A DNA stretch of 64,000 nucleotides from Bacillota bacterium. Lineage in GTDB: Bacteria; Bacillota; Clostridia; Lachnospirales; Bianqueaceae. This document shows positions 44,076 through 52,621 of the stretch, in pieces. The stretch is from NCBI GenBank assembly GCA_017441925.1, contig JAFRUE010000004.1, positions 1 through 64,000 of the forward strand. The letters run 5' to 3'. The position numbers and the translations under genes are program-made. The notes below the pieces were generated by a model. It saw only the letters and a program-made list of their open reading frames with translations. It was not told the DNA's origin and did no database searches. Position 1 is the stretch's first letter, and every line of letters begins with the position of its first letter.

Positions 44076-45308
44076 ATGAAAGCGTATGAGAGACTCTTAG
44101 GCTACACACAGTACCCGACCGCGTCGGATGAGAATTCGCCGACCTGTCCGAGCACACCTTCCCAGCTTGTCCTCGCAAAGGACCTGGTGGAGGAGATGAA
44201 AGGGCTCGGCATGGCGGACGCCCGCATGGACGAGAACGGCTACGTCTACGGGACGATTCCCGCGAATATCCCGGACTGGGACGGGATCACGATCGGTTTC
44301 ATCGCGCATATGGATGTGGTGGACGTCGTTCCCTATACGGACATCAAGCCGCGTCTGGTCAAGGATTATGACGGCGGGACGATCATTCTGAACGAAGAAA
44401 AGCAGATCACGATGGGGCCGGACGAGTATCCGGAGCTTGCGAATTACAAAGGCAAGACGCTGGTCGTGACAGACGGTACAACGCTGCTTGGCGCGGACGA
44501 CAAGGCCGGTATCGCGGATATCCTCACGATGGCGGAATATTTCCAGACGCATCCCGAGGTCCTGCACGGCACGATCAAGGTCGGCTTCACACCGGACGAA
44601 GAGATCGGACGAGGCGCGGATCTTTTTGACGTGCCGGGGTTCAAGGCGGATTTCGCCTATACCATTGACGGCGGCGCGTTCGGTGAGGTCGAATACGAGA
44701 CCTTCAACGCCGCCAGCGCGAAGCTGACCTTCACTGGCAAGAGCATTCATCCCGGCAGCGCGAAGAACAAGATGAAACACGCGGGACGGATCGCGATGGA
44801 ATTCGATTCCCTGCTGCCTGCGCAGATGCGGCCTGAATATACTGAAGGTCGCGAGGGCTTCTTCCACCTGACGGATATGTCCGGGACAGAAGAGAAGGCT
44901 TCTCTGAGCTATATTCTGCGCGACCACGATCTGGACAAGCTTGCCTGGGAGAAAAAGATGGTCCAGGCTGCCTGTGATTTCATCAATGCGAAATACGGCG
45001 AGGGGACGGTTCAGGCCGAGATCAAGGACAGCTATTACAACATGGTCGAGCAGCTCAAGCCCCACTGGCATCTGATCGATATTGCCGGCGAAGAGATCCG
45101 CGCGCTCGGCGGCGAGCCGGTGAGCATGCCCGTACGCGGCGGTACCGACGGGAGCCGGCTTTCCTATATGGGTCTGCCGTGCCCGAACCTCGGAACGGGC
45201 GGACACAACTGTCACGGACGTTTTGAGTATGCCTGTGTCGAAGAGATGGAGCAGTGCACGGAGCTGCTTGTCCGTATCGCGCTGCGCTACGCGAAGCAGC
45301 CGAAATAA
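44076..45308 (+). CDS. pepT: Peptidase T (tripeptide aminopeptidase)
   Basis: A 410-residue M20-family zinc aminopeptidase that removes the N-terminal residue from tripeptides. Motifs: FIAHMDVVD (zinc His and Asp), LLGADDKAGIADIL (bridging Asp), FTPDEEIGRGAD (catalytic Glu-Glu), and the late GGTDGSRLSYMGLPCPNLGTGGHNCHG, which is typical of PepT. AGAAGGAG precedes ATG 44076. It recycles peptides in the cytosol. The next gene has its own promoter. Confidence 0.95.
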   Translation: MKAYERLLGYTQYPTASDENSPTCPSTPSQLVLAKDLVEEMKGLGMADARMDENGYVYGTIPANIPDWDGITIGFIAHMDVVDVVPYTDIKPRLVKDYDGGTIILNEEKQITMGPDEYPELANYKGKTLVVTDGTTLLGADDKAGIADILTMAEYFQTHPEVLHGTIKVGFTPDEEIGRGADLFDVPGFKADFAYTIDGGAFGEVEYETFNAASAKLTFTGKSIHPGSAKNKMKHAGRIAMEFDSLLPAQMRPEYTEGREGFFHLTDMSGTEEKASLSYILRDHDLDKLAWEKKMVQAACDFINAKYGEGTVQAEIKDSYYNMVEQLKPHWHLIDIAGEEIRALGGEPVSMPVRGGTDGSRLSYMGLPCPNLGTGGHNCHGRFEYACVEEMEQCTELLVRIALRYAKQPK

Positions 45309-45324
45309 CGCAACGTACAATCAC

Positions 45325-45353
45325 TTGATTTTTCGGACACGCTGCACTATAAT
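45325..45353 (+). promoter_or_regulatory. Sigma-A promoter for nucleotidyltransferase gene
   Basis: TTGATT (45325-45330), 17-nt spacer, TATAAT (45348-45353). Confidence 0.82.
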
Positions 45354-45384
45354 TAGTACAGAATACGAAAGGAAGGCAATCAAC

Positions 45385-46290
45385 ATGAATAAAACATCAC
45401 TGGTCATTATGGCAGCCGGTATGGGCTCCCGTTACGGCGGCAACAAGCAGGTGGACGGCATCGGACCGAACGGCGAGATCCTGATGCAGTATTCGATTTT
45501 TGACGCGCTCGAGGCCGGCTTCAACAAGGTCGTCTTCATCATCAAGCCTGAGATGAAGGATTCCTTCGCAGAGAAATTCGGCAACAAGATCGCTGAGCAC
45601 GCAGAAGTCGCGTACGCGTTCCAGTCTTTTGACAGTGTACCGTCCTTCTATAAGATCCCTGAGGACCGTGTGAAACCGTTCGGGACAGGTCATGCGCTGC
45701 TGTGCGCTAAAGATGTCGTGAACGAGCCCTTCGCGGTCCTGAACGCGGACGACTATTACGGCAAGACCGCTTTCCGTACCATGTATGAAGAACTGCAGAA
45801 GCTCGCTCCGGAGGGCGAGGCGACGATGGTCGGCTACCGTCTGCGCAACACCGTTTCCGAGAACGGCTACGTAACGCGCGGTGTCTGCAAGGTCGAGAAC
45901 GGTAAGCTCACCGACGTTGTCGAGACCTTCAAGATCAAACCTTTCCCGGACGGAACGATCCGCGACGTCAACTTCCGCGAGGAAGGCGACATTCTGGATC
46001 CGGACGTACCGGTTTCGATGAATTTCTGGGGATTCACCCCGTGGATCTTCAAACAGCTGGAAGAGGGCTTCGTACCGTTCCTGAAGAGCATCGAGCCCGG
46101 CAACATTAAGGCGGAGTATCTGCTTCCGACCGTTGTCGGCGATCTGATGAAAGCCGGGAAGCTGACCACAAGTGTCCTCCACACCGATTCCGTCTGGTTC
46201 GGCGTGACCTATAAGGAGGACAAGGCTTTCGTCCAGGGCGAACTGAAGAAGCTGCACGATGCCGGAGCCTATCCCGCGAAGCTGTTCTGA
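45385..46290 (+). CDS. Sugar-phosphate nucleotidyltransferase-like protein
   Basis: A 301-residue protein of the NTP-transferase fold. The signature LVIMAAGMGSRYGGNKQVDGIGPNGEILMQYSIFDA carries the G-x-G-x-R nucleotide loop, and AVLNADDYYGK supplies the metal-binding Asp pair. It would join a sugar 1-phosphate to a nucleotide; the sugar is not evident. The ATG is set by GAAAGGAAGG and the promoter upstream. In related genomes such proteins are, as I recall, paired with an aminoglycoside-phosphotransferase-like sugar kinase; a kinase of that type starts at 63317 in this window, 17 kb away. Confidence 0.85.
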   Translation: MNKTSLVIMAAGMGSRYGGNKQVDGIGPNGEILMQYSIFDALEAGFNKVVFIIKPEMKDSFAEKFGNKIAEHAEVAYAFQSFDSVPSFYKIPEDRVKPFGTGHALLCAKDVVNEPFAVLNADDYYGKTAFRTMYEELQKLAPEGEATMVGYRLRNTVSENGYVTRGVCKVENGKLTDVVETFKIKPFPDGTIRDVNFREEGDILDPDVPVSMNFWGFTPWIFKQLEEGFVPFLKSIEPGNIKAEYLLPTVVGDLMKAGKLTTSVLHTDSVWFGVTYKEDKAFVQGELKKLHDAGAYPAKLF

Positions 46291-46300
46291 GGACGACACT

Positions 46301-47224
46301 ATGAGATATATACGCAGTATTCTGGCAATAGTCCTGATCTTTTCCGTGATGGCTTTCATGACGGCCTGTGTTGAGAAAGACAACCCCTTGGCGCCTCAGA
46401 CTTCGGAAGGACAGTCTGCTGATATACAATCATCCGGCAAACAACAGTCGACAGAATCTTCTGTACAGGATTCTGCTTCCGACAGTAAAGCGATAGATCT
46501 GCCATCTCCGGTAGGCGCTGATTCTGTGAAGACCCTTTTACAAAAGAGTCTGGACTATCTTCACAGTGGATGTGATTATAGCCTTATCGAGGATGTACAC
46601 GACCCTGTAGCTTATCTGGCTTATTTCATCATGGAAGATTTCTATGAGGATGAAGAACTGAGCTTTAAGGAAGCGCGTGAGAAAGCCGCTTTACTGTATA
46701 CAGACGCAGAGACATTTAAGTCCAAGGATCCGAAACTGGCAGAAATGATAATGGATGAAATGGATGTGGAGGATCCGCAGGAGCTGGTTAACGAGTATAT
46801 GACGGGTCTGCGGGACGCTATCCGGGAAGGAAAGATCACGCAGGAGAATTCCAACTATGATAAATTCTCCTCAATGCTGGAGGATTGGGACAAGGGTACG
46901 GATTATATCTTCGAGCATTATCCGGAGCTGCTGCAGCAGATTCAGGAACGTGGTATAGTCTTTGATCTTGAAGGTGCCATGGAAAAGATGCGGAGTTTCG
47001 GCAGATTAGAATTGTATCACGGTGATCTTGAACAATTCCAGACGTTGGAATGCGAATATCGTCCTGAGAATATCTACGTGGAAGAGAGCGGCTTCTGCAG
47101 CTATGACATGGGCAAAGTCATTGACGGTAACGATGTATGGTATATCAGCATGCTGTACTATGTTGAAAACGAGGTTTATTATCTGATGGGATTCGATCTC
47201 GTTGTAGGCAGTATGGGCGGCTGA
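46301..47224 (+). CDS. Putative lipoprotein of unknown function
   Basis: A 307-residue exported protein with a lipoprotein signal (SVMAFMTACVEKD, Cys about residue 23), a Ser/Gln-rich linker to about residue 60, and a mostly helical acidic domain with no recognised family. The start at ATG 46301 is supported by GAGGAC and by the fit of the signal peptide. It lies 10 nt downstream of the nucleotidyltransferase gene and shares its transcript, ending at the hairpin at 47266. Confidence 0.78.
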   Translation: MRYIRSILAIVLIFSVMAFMTACVEKDNPLAPQTSEGQSADIQSSGKQQSTESSVQDSASDSKAIDLPSPVGADSVKTLLQKSLDYLHSGCDYSLIEDVHDPVAYLAYFIMEDFYEDEELSFKEAREKAALLYTDAETFKSKDPKLAEMIMDEMDVEDPQELVNEYMTGLRDAIREGKITQENSNYDKFSSMLEDWDKGTDYIFEHYPELLQQIQERGIVFDLEGAMEKMRSFGRLELYHGDLEQFQTLECEYRPENIYVEESGFCSYDMGKVIDGNDVWYISMLYYVENEVYYLMGFDLVVGSMGG

Positions 47225-47265
47225 AGACAGCAGGATCCGGTATAAAGAAATAAAGTATTACAAGA

Positions 47266-47291
47266 GCCGCCGTGTACTCGGCGGCTTCTGT
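47266..47291 (+). terminator. Rho-independent terminator
   Basis: Stem GCCGCCG / CGGCGGC (47266-47272, 47279-47285) followed by TTCTGTTT. Confidence 0.75.
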
Positions 47292-47329
47292 TTACGGAAA
47301 AAGGGACTAGATGACAAAAAAGGGACCAG

Positions 47330-48673
47330 ATGATGAAAAGAACCGCAGATTCAGTTTATTCATATCAATATACGCCTGAAAAAGGCCGGAATCCGTATAT
47401 CGGCTTTATGAGCTTCCAGCATTTCCGCGGCGGAAAGCTTTACGCTGATATCGTCGTTACGCCTGAGGCCAGGATGACCGAGACAGAACGTGTCGAGTGC
47501 TATCCGGTTTCGGCTGACGCGGAGGAGTGCGGTCCTGACGAGGGGTATTATCCGGATACGACGATCGTCTATATCCGTGTGCTCTGGAAGGAGTTCGAGC
47601 CGGAGCGCGGCGTATTTAACTATGCACTGATCGACAGTATCCTGGCTGACGCGAAATCTCACGGCCAGACGCTGGTCTTCCGTCTGCTGCCGCACAGCAC
47701 GCGCGCCTGCGATGACGTTCCGGAATGGCTGAAAGCTCTGGTCGACTGCCCCGAAAGGCCGCCTATGAAGCGCGTAAAGGATTCGCCGACGGATCCGCTC
47801 TTTATCGAGCTTTTCCTGAACGCAATCCGGCGATTTGGCGAGCGTTATGACTCCGATCCAACGCTTGACGCCATCGATATCTCTCTGCCCGGAGCGTGGG
47901 GAGAGGGACACAAGCTGGAGCTTTATCCGGACAATATCTTTGAACAGATCATGGATACCTATCTGGATGTGTTTAAGAATACACAGCTGTTCACGCAGGT
48001 CGGCCGCCCGAATCTTGTGGAATACGCGAGAAAACGCGGCGTAAACGTCGGATGGAGAGGCGACGGGATGGGTGAGCCCAACCATCTGGAGAATATTTAT
48101 CCGGAAAAAGTAAAGGCTATAGCGGACAACTGGAAGTCCGCTCCGGTTTCGTTTGAAGCCTATTGGTGGCTGGGTGAATGGCAGCGACAGGGGTGGGATA
48201 TTGACCGCATCATTCAGAGGACTCTCGATTGGCATGTCAGCTCGTTCAACGCGAAATCTTTGCCGTGTCCAACTGAATGGAAAGAAAAGATCGAGGCCTG
48301 GATCCGTAAGATGGGCTATCATTATGTGATAGACCGCTTCGAATGCCCATCGCAGGCGCAGCCGGGCGACACGCTCGAATGCAGGCTCACCATCGATAAT
48401 GTCGGGGTCGCGCCGATATATAAGAAGCTTCCGCTCAAGGTACGATTGACAGACGGAGCGAGAGAATATCTGTATGACAGCGGCATCGATATCACTGCCT
48501 GGATGCCCGGAAAATCGAACGAAGTCTTGGAAATTGTCCTTGATCACGCGGCTCCGGGCACATATGACATTGAGATCGGGATCATCTCCCCGCACGCGCC
48601 GGTGGTGTATTTCGCCGCAGATGCAGAGCAGGACGGAGCGTATTTCAGGGCCGGCAGGATTACAATAGAATGA
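47330..48673 (+). CDS. DUF4832-type glycosidase-like barrel protein
   Basis: A 447-residue protein without a signal peptide. The N-terminal part reads like a TIM-barrel glycoside hydrolase: NPYIGFMSFQHFRG, YIRVLWKEFEPERGVFNYALID and DAIDISLPGAWGEG, the last with a Glu in a catalytic-like position. The C-terminal part is a beta-sandwich beginning IDRFECPSQAQPGDTLECRLTIDNVGVAPIY. This layout matches DUF4832-containing proteins. Activity untested. Two ATGs (47330 and 47333) are possible. The leader carries a short tandem duplication (AAAAAGGGACTAGATGA, then AAAAAGGGACCAGATGA) that supplies only a weak ribosome-binding site. Confidence 0.75.
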   Translation: MMKRTADSVYSYQYTPEKGRNPYIGFMSFQHFRGGKLYADIVVTPEARMTETERVECYPVSADAEECGPDEGYYPDTTIVYIRVLWKEFEPERGVFNYALIDSILADAKSHGQTLVFRLLPHSTRACDDVPEWLKALVDCPERPPMKRVKDSPTDPLFIELFLNAIRRFGERYDSDPTLDAIDISLPGAWGEGHKLELYPDNIFEQIMDTYLDVFKNTQLFTQVGRPNLVEYARKRGVNVGWRGDGMGEPNHLENIYPEKVKAIADNWKSAPVSFEAYWWLGEWQRQGWDIDRIIQRTLDWHVSSFNAKSLPCPTEWKEKIEAWIRKMGYHYVIDRFECPSQAQPGDTLECRLTIDNVGVAPIYKKLPLKVRLTDGAREYLYDSGIDITAWMPGKSNEVLEIVLDHAAPGTYDIEIGIISPHAPVVYFAADAEQDGAYFRAGRITIE

Positions 48674-48682
48674 AACGAAAAT

Positions 48683-48709
48683 AAAAAGTCCCCACTTGGG
48701 GACTTTTTT
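48683..48709. terminator. Bidirectional terminator between convergent genes
   Basis: Stem AAAAAGTCCCC / GGGGACTTTTT (48683-48693, 48698-48708), a 4-nt loop, T-runs on both strands. It serves the DUF4832 gene (+) and the DAHP synthase gene (-). Confidence 0.93.
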
Positions 48710-48722
48710 GCTGTACCGGTGT

Positions 48723-49757
48723 TTATACCTTTTCCGCGATATCGTAAAGCATCGCTTCGGTCGCGTCCCAGCCGAGGCAGGGATCGGTGATGGATTTGCC
48801 GTAGACCTGATCGGCGCTGATCTTCTGGCTTCCTTCGACAAGGTAGCTCTCCACCATGAAGCCCTTGACGATCTTCGCGATGTGGCTGTCATAGCGCATG
48901 CTGTGCATGACCTCGGAGATGATCCGGGGCTGCTGCTCAAAGCGCTTGCCGGAATTGGCGTGGTTCGCGTCGACGATGATGGCCGGATTCCGGAAATTCC
49001 TACTCTCATAGAGAGACGTAATATACTCCAGATCCTCAAAGTGGTAATTCGGAATGGAACGGCCGGTCACCGGATCGGTGCCGCCGCGCAGGATCGCGTG
49101 TGTGTAGGGGTTACCGCTGGTCGAGGCTTCCCAGTTGCGGTAGATAAAATCGTGCGGATGCTGACCGGCCTGGATGGCGTTGAACATGACGGAAATGTCC
49201 CCGGACGTGCCGTTCTTCATGCCGGCCGGGACGTCCAGACCGCTCACGGTCAGGCGGTGCTCCTGGTTCTCTGAAGAACGCGCGCCGACCGCCACATAGC
49301 CGAGTACGTCGTCCAGGAAAGCATAGTTCGTGGGGTAGAGCATTTCATCGGCAGTGATCATGCCGCACTCGGTAAGAACCCGGATGTGCATGCGGCGGAT
49401 CGCCTTGATGCCTTCAAAAGCGTTGGGCTTTGCGTTCGGATCGGGCTGGTGCATCATGCCCTTGTATCCGTCCCCCGTCGTACGCGGCTTATTCGTATAG
49501 ATGCGCGGCACAAGCAGCAGTTTGTCTTTGACCTTCTCCTGCACTTTGGCAAGGCGGGTCGTGTACTCGAGCACGGCAGTTTCATTGTCTGCGCTGCACG
49601 GCCCGATGATCAGCAGCAGACGGCTGTCTTCGCCTGAAAAAATCGCTTTGAGCTCGTTGACTTTCTCAAGACGGTGAGCTTCGGTCTTGCTGCTTAACGG
49701 CATCAGCGCCTTCAGATGATCAGGCGAGGGAATCGTACGGATATACTGGAAACTCAT
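48723..49757 (-). CDS. aroF: 3-deoxy-7-phosphoheptulonate (DAHP) synthase, type I
   Basis: First enzyme of the shikimate pathway, joining phosphoenolpyruvate and erythrose 4-phosphate. It has 344 residues, the AroF/G/H (type I-alpha) size. Motifs: LLIIGPCSADN (metal Cys), PRIYTNKPRTTGDGYKGMM, GARSSENQEHR, and IIVDANHANSGKRFEQQ. It lies 15 nt downstream of a zinc-ribbon membrane protein gene and shares its promoter. No trp or tyr leader peptide is visible. Which aromatic amino acid inhibits it cannot be read. Confidence 0.95.
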   Translation of the reverse strand: MSFQYIRTIPSPDHLKALMPLSSKTEAHRLEKVNELKAIFSGEDSRLLLIIGPCSADNETAVLEYTTRLAKVQEKVKDKLLLVPRIYTNKPRTTGDGYKGMMHQPDPNAKPNAFEGIKAIRRMHIRVLTECGMITADEMLYPTNYAFLDDVLGYVAVGARSSENQEHRLTVSGLDVPAGMKNGTSGDISVMFNAIQAGQHPHDFIYRNWEASTSGNPYTHAILRGGTDPVTGRSIPNYHFEDLEYITSLYESRNFRNPAIIVDANHANSGKRFEQQPRIISEVMHSMRYDSHIAKIVKGFMVESYLVEGSQKISADQVYGKSITDPCLGWDATEAMLYDIAEKV

Positions 49758-49772
49758 AGGGTATAGGACTCC

Positions 49773-50354
49773 TTAACTGAAGAATGGCTTGTCTTTAACA
49801 GGTGCGGTGACCGGCCTGCCGCAGGTCCTGCACCTCTGGGTGGTGCCTCTGGGAATCTGCAGGAAGGCGCCGCAGTCCGGACACGTGGTGGAATAGATGT
49901 TCTGCACCGTCCGGCTGCTGTAGGGCCGCTGTTGAGAAAGGTTCTGGGAGGTGCGGATCCGCGTCTGACCGGATGCCTGCGGGCTCTGCGCCAGCTTGTT
50001 CTGCATCGTCCGGCTCCAGTTGGACTGGATCTGATAAGGCTGAGGCTTGACACTCGGCACAGTCGGACCAGGCCCGGGCTGATTCCTGCTGATCTCACGG
50101 GATTTTCTGCGGACCGCTGCGATGACCGAGATCACGGCGACCAGCAAGACTGCGAAACCGACTGTAAACGACAGAATGAACTCGCGCGTATCCGGAGGGA
50201 TCGGACCGGTGACATCAAACAGAGTGAAGACAGGCGCGATCATGAAAATGATGAACATGATGAAGAACGGTATCAGGCAGCCGATGCAGCCGGCATTGCC
50301 TGAAGATTTGCCGTTAGCCGGTCTTGACTGCGGATTGTAGCTGTTTTCTGGCAT
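49773..50354 (-). CDS. Small membrane protein with C-terminal zinc ribbon
   Basis: A 193-residue protein. Two membrane helices (GCLIPFFIMFIIFMIAPVF and EFILSFTVGFAVLLVAVISVIAAV) are followed by a Pro/Gln/Ser-rich linker and a zinc ribbon CPDCG...CRTCG near the end. No family name. The start ending at 50354 has AGGAGGG 8 nt ahead; the frame extends 12 codons further upstream but without a ribosome-binding site. Cotranscribed with the DAHP synthase gene, a pairing without obvious logic. Confidence 0.78.
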   Translation of the reverse strand: MPENSYNPQSRPANGKSSGNAGCIGCLIPFFIMFIIFMIAPVFTLFDVTGPIPPDTREFILSFTVGFAVLLVAVISVIAAVRRKSREISRNQPGPGPTVPSVKPQPYQIQSNWSRTMQNKLAQSPQASGQTRIRTSQNLSQQRPYSSRTVQNIYSTTCPDCGAFLQIPRGTTQRCRTCGRPVTAPVKDKPFFS

Positions 50355-50395
50355 GGGGTTTCCCTCCTGAACTGTTTCTGGGCTGAACACAGAAC

Positions 50396-50424
50396 ATCAT
50401 ACTCTTAAAACCACGATCCGTCAA
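50396..50424 (-). promoter_or_regulatory. Sigma-A promoter for zinc-ribbon/aroF operon
   Basis: Reading the minus strand: TTGACG (50424-50419), 17-nt spacer, TATGAT (50401-50396). Confidence 0.75.
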
Positions 50425-50438
50425 GGCGGGAAATCCGC

Positions 50439-50467
50439 TTGCAAATCCGGTGGAGCTCTGCTATAAT
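50439..50467 (+). promoter_or_regulatory. Sigma-A promoter for eda
   Basis: TTGCAA (50439-50444), 17-nt spacer, TATAAT (50462-50467). Divergent from the zinc-ribbon/aroF promoter. Confidence 0.8.
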
Positions 50468-50502
50468 GAGCCTGCAACAGAAATTCCATAAGGAGGGGTT
50501 AT

Positions 50503-51465
50503 ATGAATCCGGTATTGGAAAAAATAGGCGCGATCGGCATCGTTCCTGTTATCAAGATCGATGATGCGAAGCTCGCTGTTCCGCTGGCCAAGGCGCTTGT
50601 GGAAGGCGGACTCCCGGTCGCGGAGGTCACGTTCCGCACGGATGAGGCGGAGGAAGCTATCAGATTGATCACGAAAGAGGTCCCGGAGATGCTTGTCGGA
50701 GCCGGGACAGTACTTACAACGGCACAGGTCGACCGGGCGGTGCTCGCCGGCGCAAAGTTCATCGTCAGCCCCGGCCTCAATCCCAAGGTCGTACAGTATT
50801 GTGTGGATAAGGGTATTCCGATCACGCCCGGCACATCCAATGCGTCTGACATCGAGCAGGCTCTGGAGCTGGGGCTTGAGGTCGTGAAATTCTTCCCGGC
50901 GGGCCAGCTTGGCGGGATCGCTACGATCAAAGCGCTCGCGGCGCCTTACACCAAGGTTAAATTCATGCCCACGGGCGGCGTCAACGCCAAGAACCTGAAC
51001 GATTATCTGGCATTTCCCAAGGTGCTTGCCTGCGGCGGATCCTGGATGGTCAACTCCGATCTGATCAACGCCGGCGAGTTTGACAAGATCCGCGAGATGA
51101 CGGCTGAGGCCGTCCGCACGATGCTCGGTTTCGAGCTCGCGCATGTCGGCATCAATGCCGAGAATGAAGAGGAAGCGCTTGCGACGGCTAAGTTCTTCGG
51201 CGACGCGTTCGGTTTCGCGCCTAAGAACGGCAACAGTTCCGTTTTCGCTGGCACGGCAGTAGAGGTCATGAAGGCAGGCGGCCCGGGCAAACTGGGACAC
51301 ATCGGCATCAAGACCAATTACATCGACCGCGCGGTCCGCTATATGGAGTCCAGAGGCTATGAGTTCGAGCCCGGCAAGTATGACGAGAAGGGCAATCTGA
51401 CCGCCATTTATTTTAAGCAGGAGATCGCGGGATTCGCCGTTCATCTGGTACAGAAGAAGGGCTGA
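50503..51465 (+). CDS. eda: KDPG/KHG aldolase fused to a VOC domain
   Basis: A 320-residue protein, about 110 longer than a plain Eda. Residues 1-205 are the class I aldolase: catalytic Glu41 (VAEVTFRT) and Schiff-base Lys129 (VVKFFPAG), with PTGGVNAKNLNDYL. From about 210 a vicinal-oxygen-chelate (glyoxalase-like) domain follows (FELAHVGINAENEEEALATAKFFGDAFGF, later LGHIGIKTNYIDRAVRYMESRGYEF). Eda splits 2-keto-3-deoxy-6-phosphogluconate to pyruvate and glyceraldehyde 3-phosphate, which the adjacent GAPDH consumes. The role of the VOC half is not known to me; such fusions occur in other Clostridia. Confidence 0.92.
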   Translation: MNPVLEKIGAIGIVPVIKIDDAKLAVPLAKALVEGGLPVAEVTFRTDEAEEAIRLITKEVPEMLVGAGTVLTTAQVDRAVLAGAKFIVSPGLNPKVVQYCVDKGIPITPGTSNASDIEQALELGLEVVKFFPAGQLGGIATIKALAAPYTKVKFMPTGGVNAKNLNDYLAFPKVLACGGSWMVNSDLINAGEFDKIREMTAEAVRTMLGFELAHVGINAENEEEALATAKFFGDAFGFAPKNGNSSVFAGTAVEVMKAGGPGKLGHIGIKTNYIDRAVRYMESRGYEFEPGKYDEKGNLTAIYFKQEIAGFAVHLVQKKG

Positions 51466-51517
51466 CGGAAGCTCCTGATTTTTGCGGAAAAATTCTTGCA
51501 ATTCTTCGCGGTTCCTC

Positions 51518-51546
51518 TTGTCAGAACCGCAAAACTGTTGTACAAT
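51518..51546 (+). promoter_or_regulatory. Sigma-A promoter for gap, -35 inside an inverted repeat
   Basis: TTGTCA (51518-51523), 17-nt spacer, TACAAT (51541-51546). A 7-bp inverted repeat GCGGTTC / GAACCGC (51508-51514, 51524-51530) encloses the -35 box and could be an operator. Confidence 0.8.
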
Positions 51547-51592
51547 AGTTACGGTTTGTGAAAAACACATCAATTTATGGAGGATATCTAAA

Positions 51593-52621
51593 ATGTCTGT
51601 AAAAGTAGCCATTAATGGTTTCGGACGCATCGGCCGCCTTGCTTTCCGTCAGATGTTCGACGCAGAGGGATATGAGGTCGTAGCTATCAACGATCTGACC
51701 AGCCCCAAGATGCTGGCTCATCTGCTGAAATATGACACCGCTCAGGGATCTTTCATCGGCAGGATCGGTGAGAATGTTCACACTGTAGAAGCTACCGACG
51801 ATTCCATCATCGTAGACGGCAAAGAGATCAAGATCTATGCCTGCAAGGATGCCAATGACTGCCCGTGGGGCGCTCTGGACGTTGACGTTGTTCTCGAGTG
51901 CACCGGTTTCTACACCTCCAAGGACAAGTCCATGGCTCACATCAACGCCGGAGCCAAGAAGGTCGTTATCTCCGCTCCCGCCGGCAACGATCTTAAGACC
52001 ATCGTTTACAACGTAAACCATGAGATCCTGACCAAGGAAGACCAGATCATCTCTGCTGCTTCCTGCACCACCAACTGCCTGGCTCCTATGACCAAGGCTC
52101 TGAACGACTACGCTCCCATCCAGTCCGGTATCATGACGACCGTTCATGCTTACACCGGAGATCAGATGATCCTTGACGGACCGCAGCGCAAGGGCGACCT
52201 TCGCCGCAGCCGTGCAGGCGCTCAGAACATCGTTCCCAACTCCACCGGAGCTGCCAAGGCTATCGGCCTGGTCATCCCCGAGCTGAACGGCAAGCTGATC
52301 GGATCCGCACAGCGTGTTCCGGTAGCTACCGGTTCCACCACCATTCTGGTTGCTGTCGTTAAGGGCAAGGACATCACCAAGGACAGCGTCAATGCTGCTA
52401 TGAAGGCTGCTGCCAACGAGTCCTTCGGATACAACACCGACGAGATCGTTTCTTCCGACGTTATCGGAATGCGTTTCGGTTCTCTGTTCGATGCTACCCA
52501 GACCATGGTCGCCAAGATCGATGACGACACCTATCAGGTACAGGTAGTTTCCTGGTACGACAACGAGAATTCCTACACCTCTCAGATGGTCCGCACCATC
52601 AAGTACTTCGCAGAGATCTAA
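51593..52621 (+). CDS. gap: Glyceraldehyde-3-phosphate dehydrogenase, type I
   Basis: Glycolytic NAD-dependent oxidation of glyceraldehyde 3-phosphate, 342 residues. The Rossmann segment is [16 protein letters not shown], catalytic Cys158 lies in [12 protein letters not shown], and the partner His is in [26 protein letters not shown] closes the C-terminus. The ATG is set by TGGAGG. Codon use is strongly biased (for example GCT and ACC), unlike most neighbours, as expected for a very highly expressed gene. Its terminator lies inside the next reading frame. Confidence 0.97.
   Translation: MSVKVAINGFGRIGRLAFRQMFDAEGYEVVAINDLTSPKMLAHLLKYDTAQGSFIGRIGENVHTVEATDDSIIVDGKEIKIYACKDANDCPWGALDVDVVLECTGFYTSKDKSMAHINAGAKKVVISAPAGNDLKTIVYNVNHEILTKEDQIISAASCTTNCLAPMTKALNDYAPIQSGIMTTVHAYTGDQMILDGPQRKGDLRRSRAGAQNIVPNSTGAAKAIGLVIPELNGKLIGSAQRVPVATGSTTILVAVVKGKDITKDSVNAAMKAAANESFGYNTDEIVSSDVIGMRFGSLFDATQTMVAKIDDDTYQVQVVSWYDNENSYTSQMVRTIKYFAEI

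Noticed and set aside
51553..51575. Rex-type redox operator ahead of gap (TTTGTGAAAAACACA)
   Set aside because: Only one half resembles the Rex half-site; the second half and spacing do not match.
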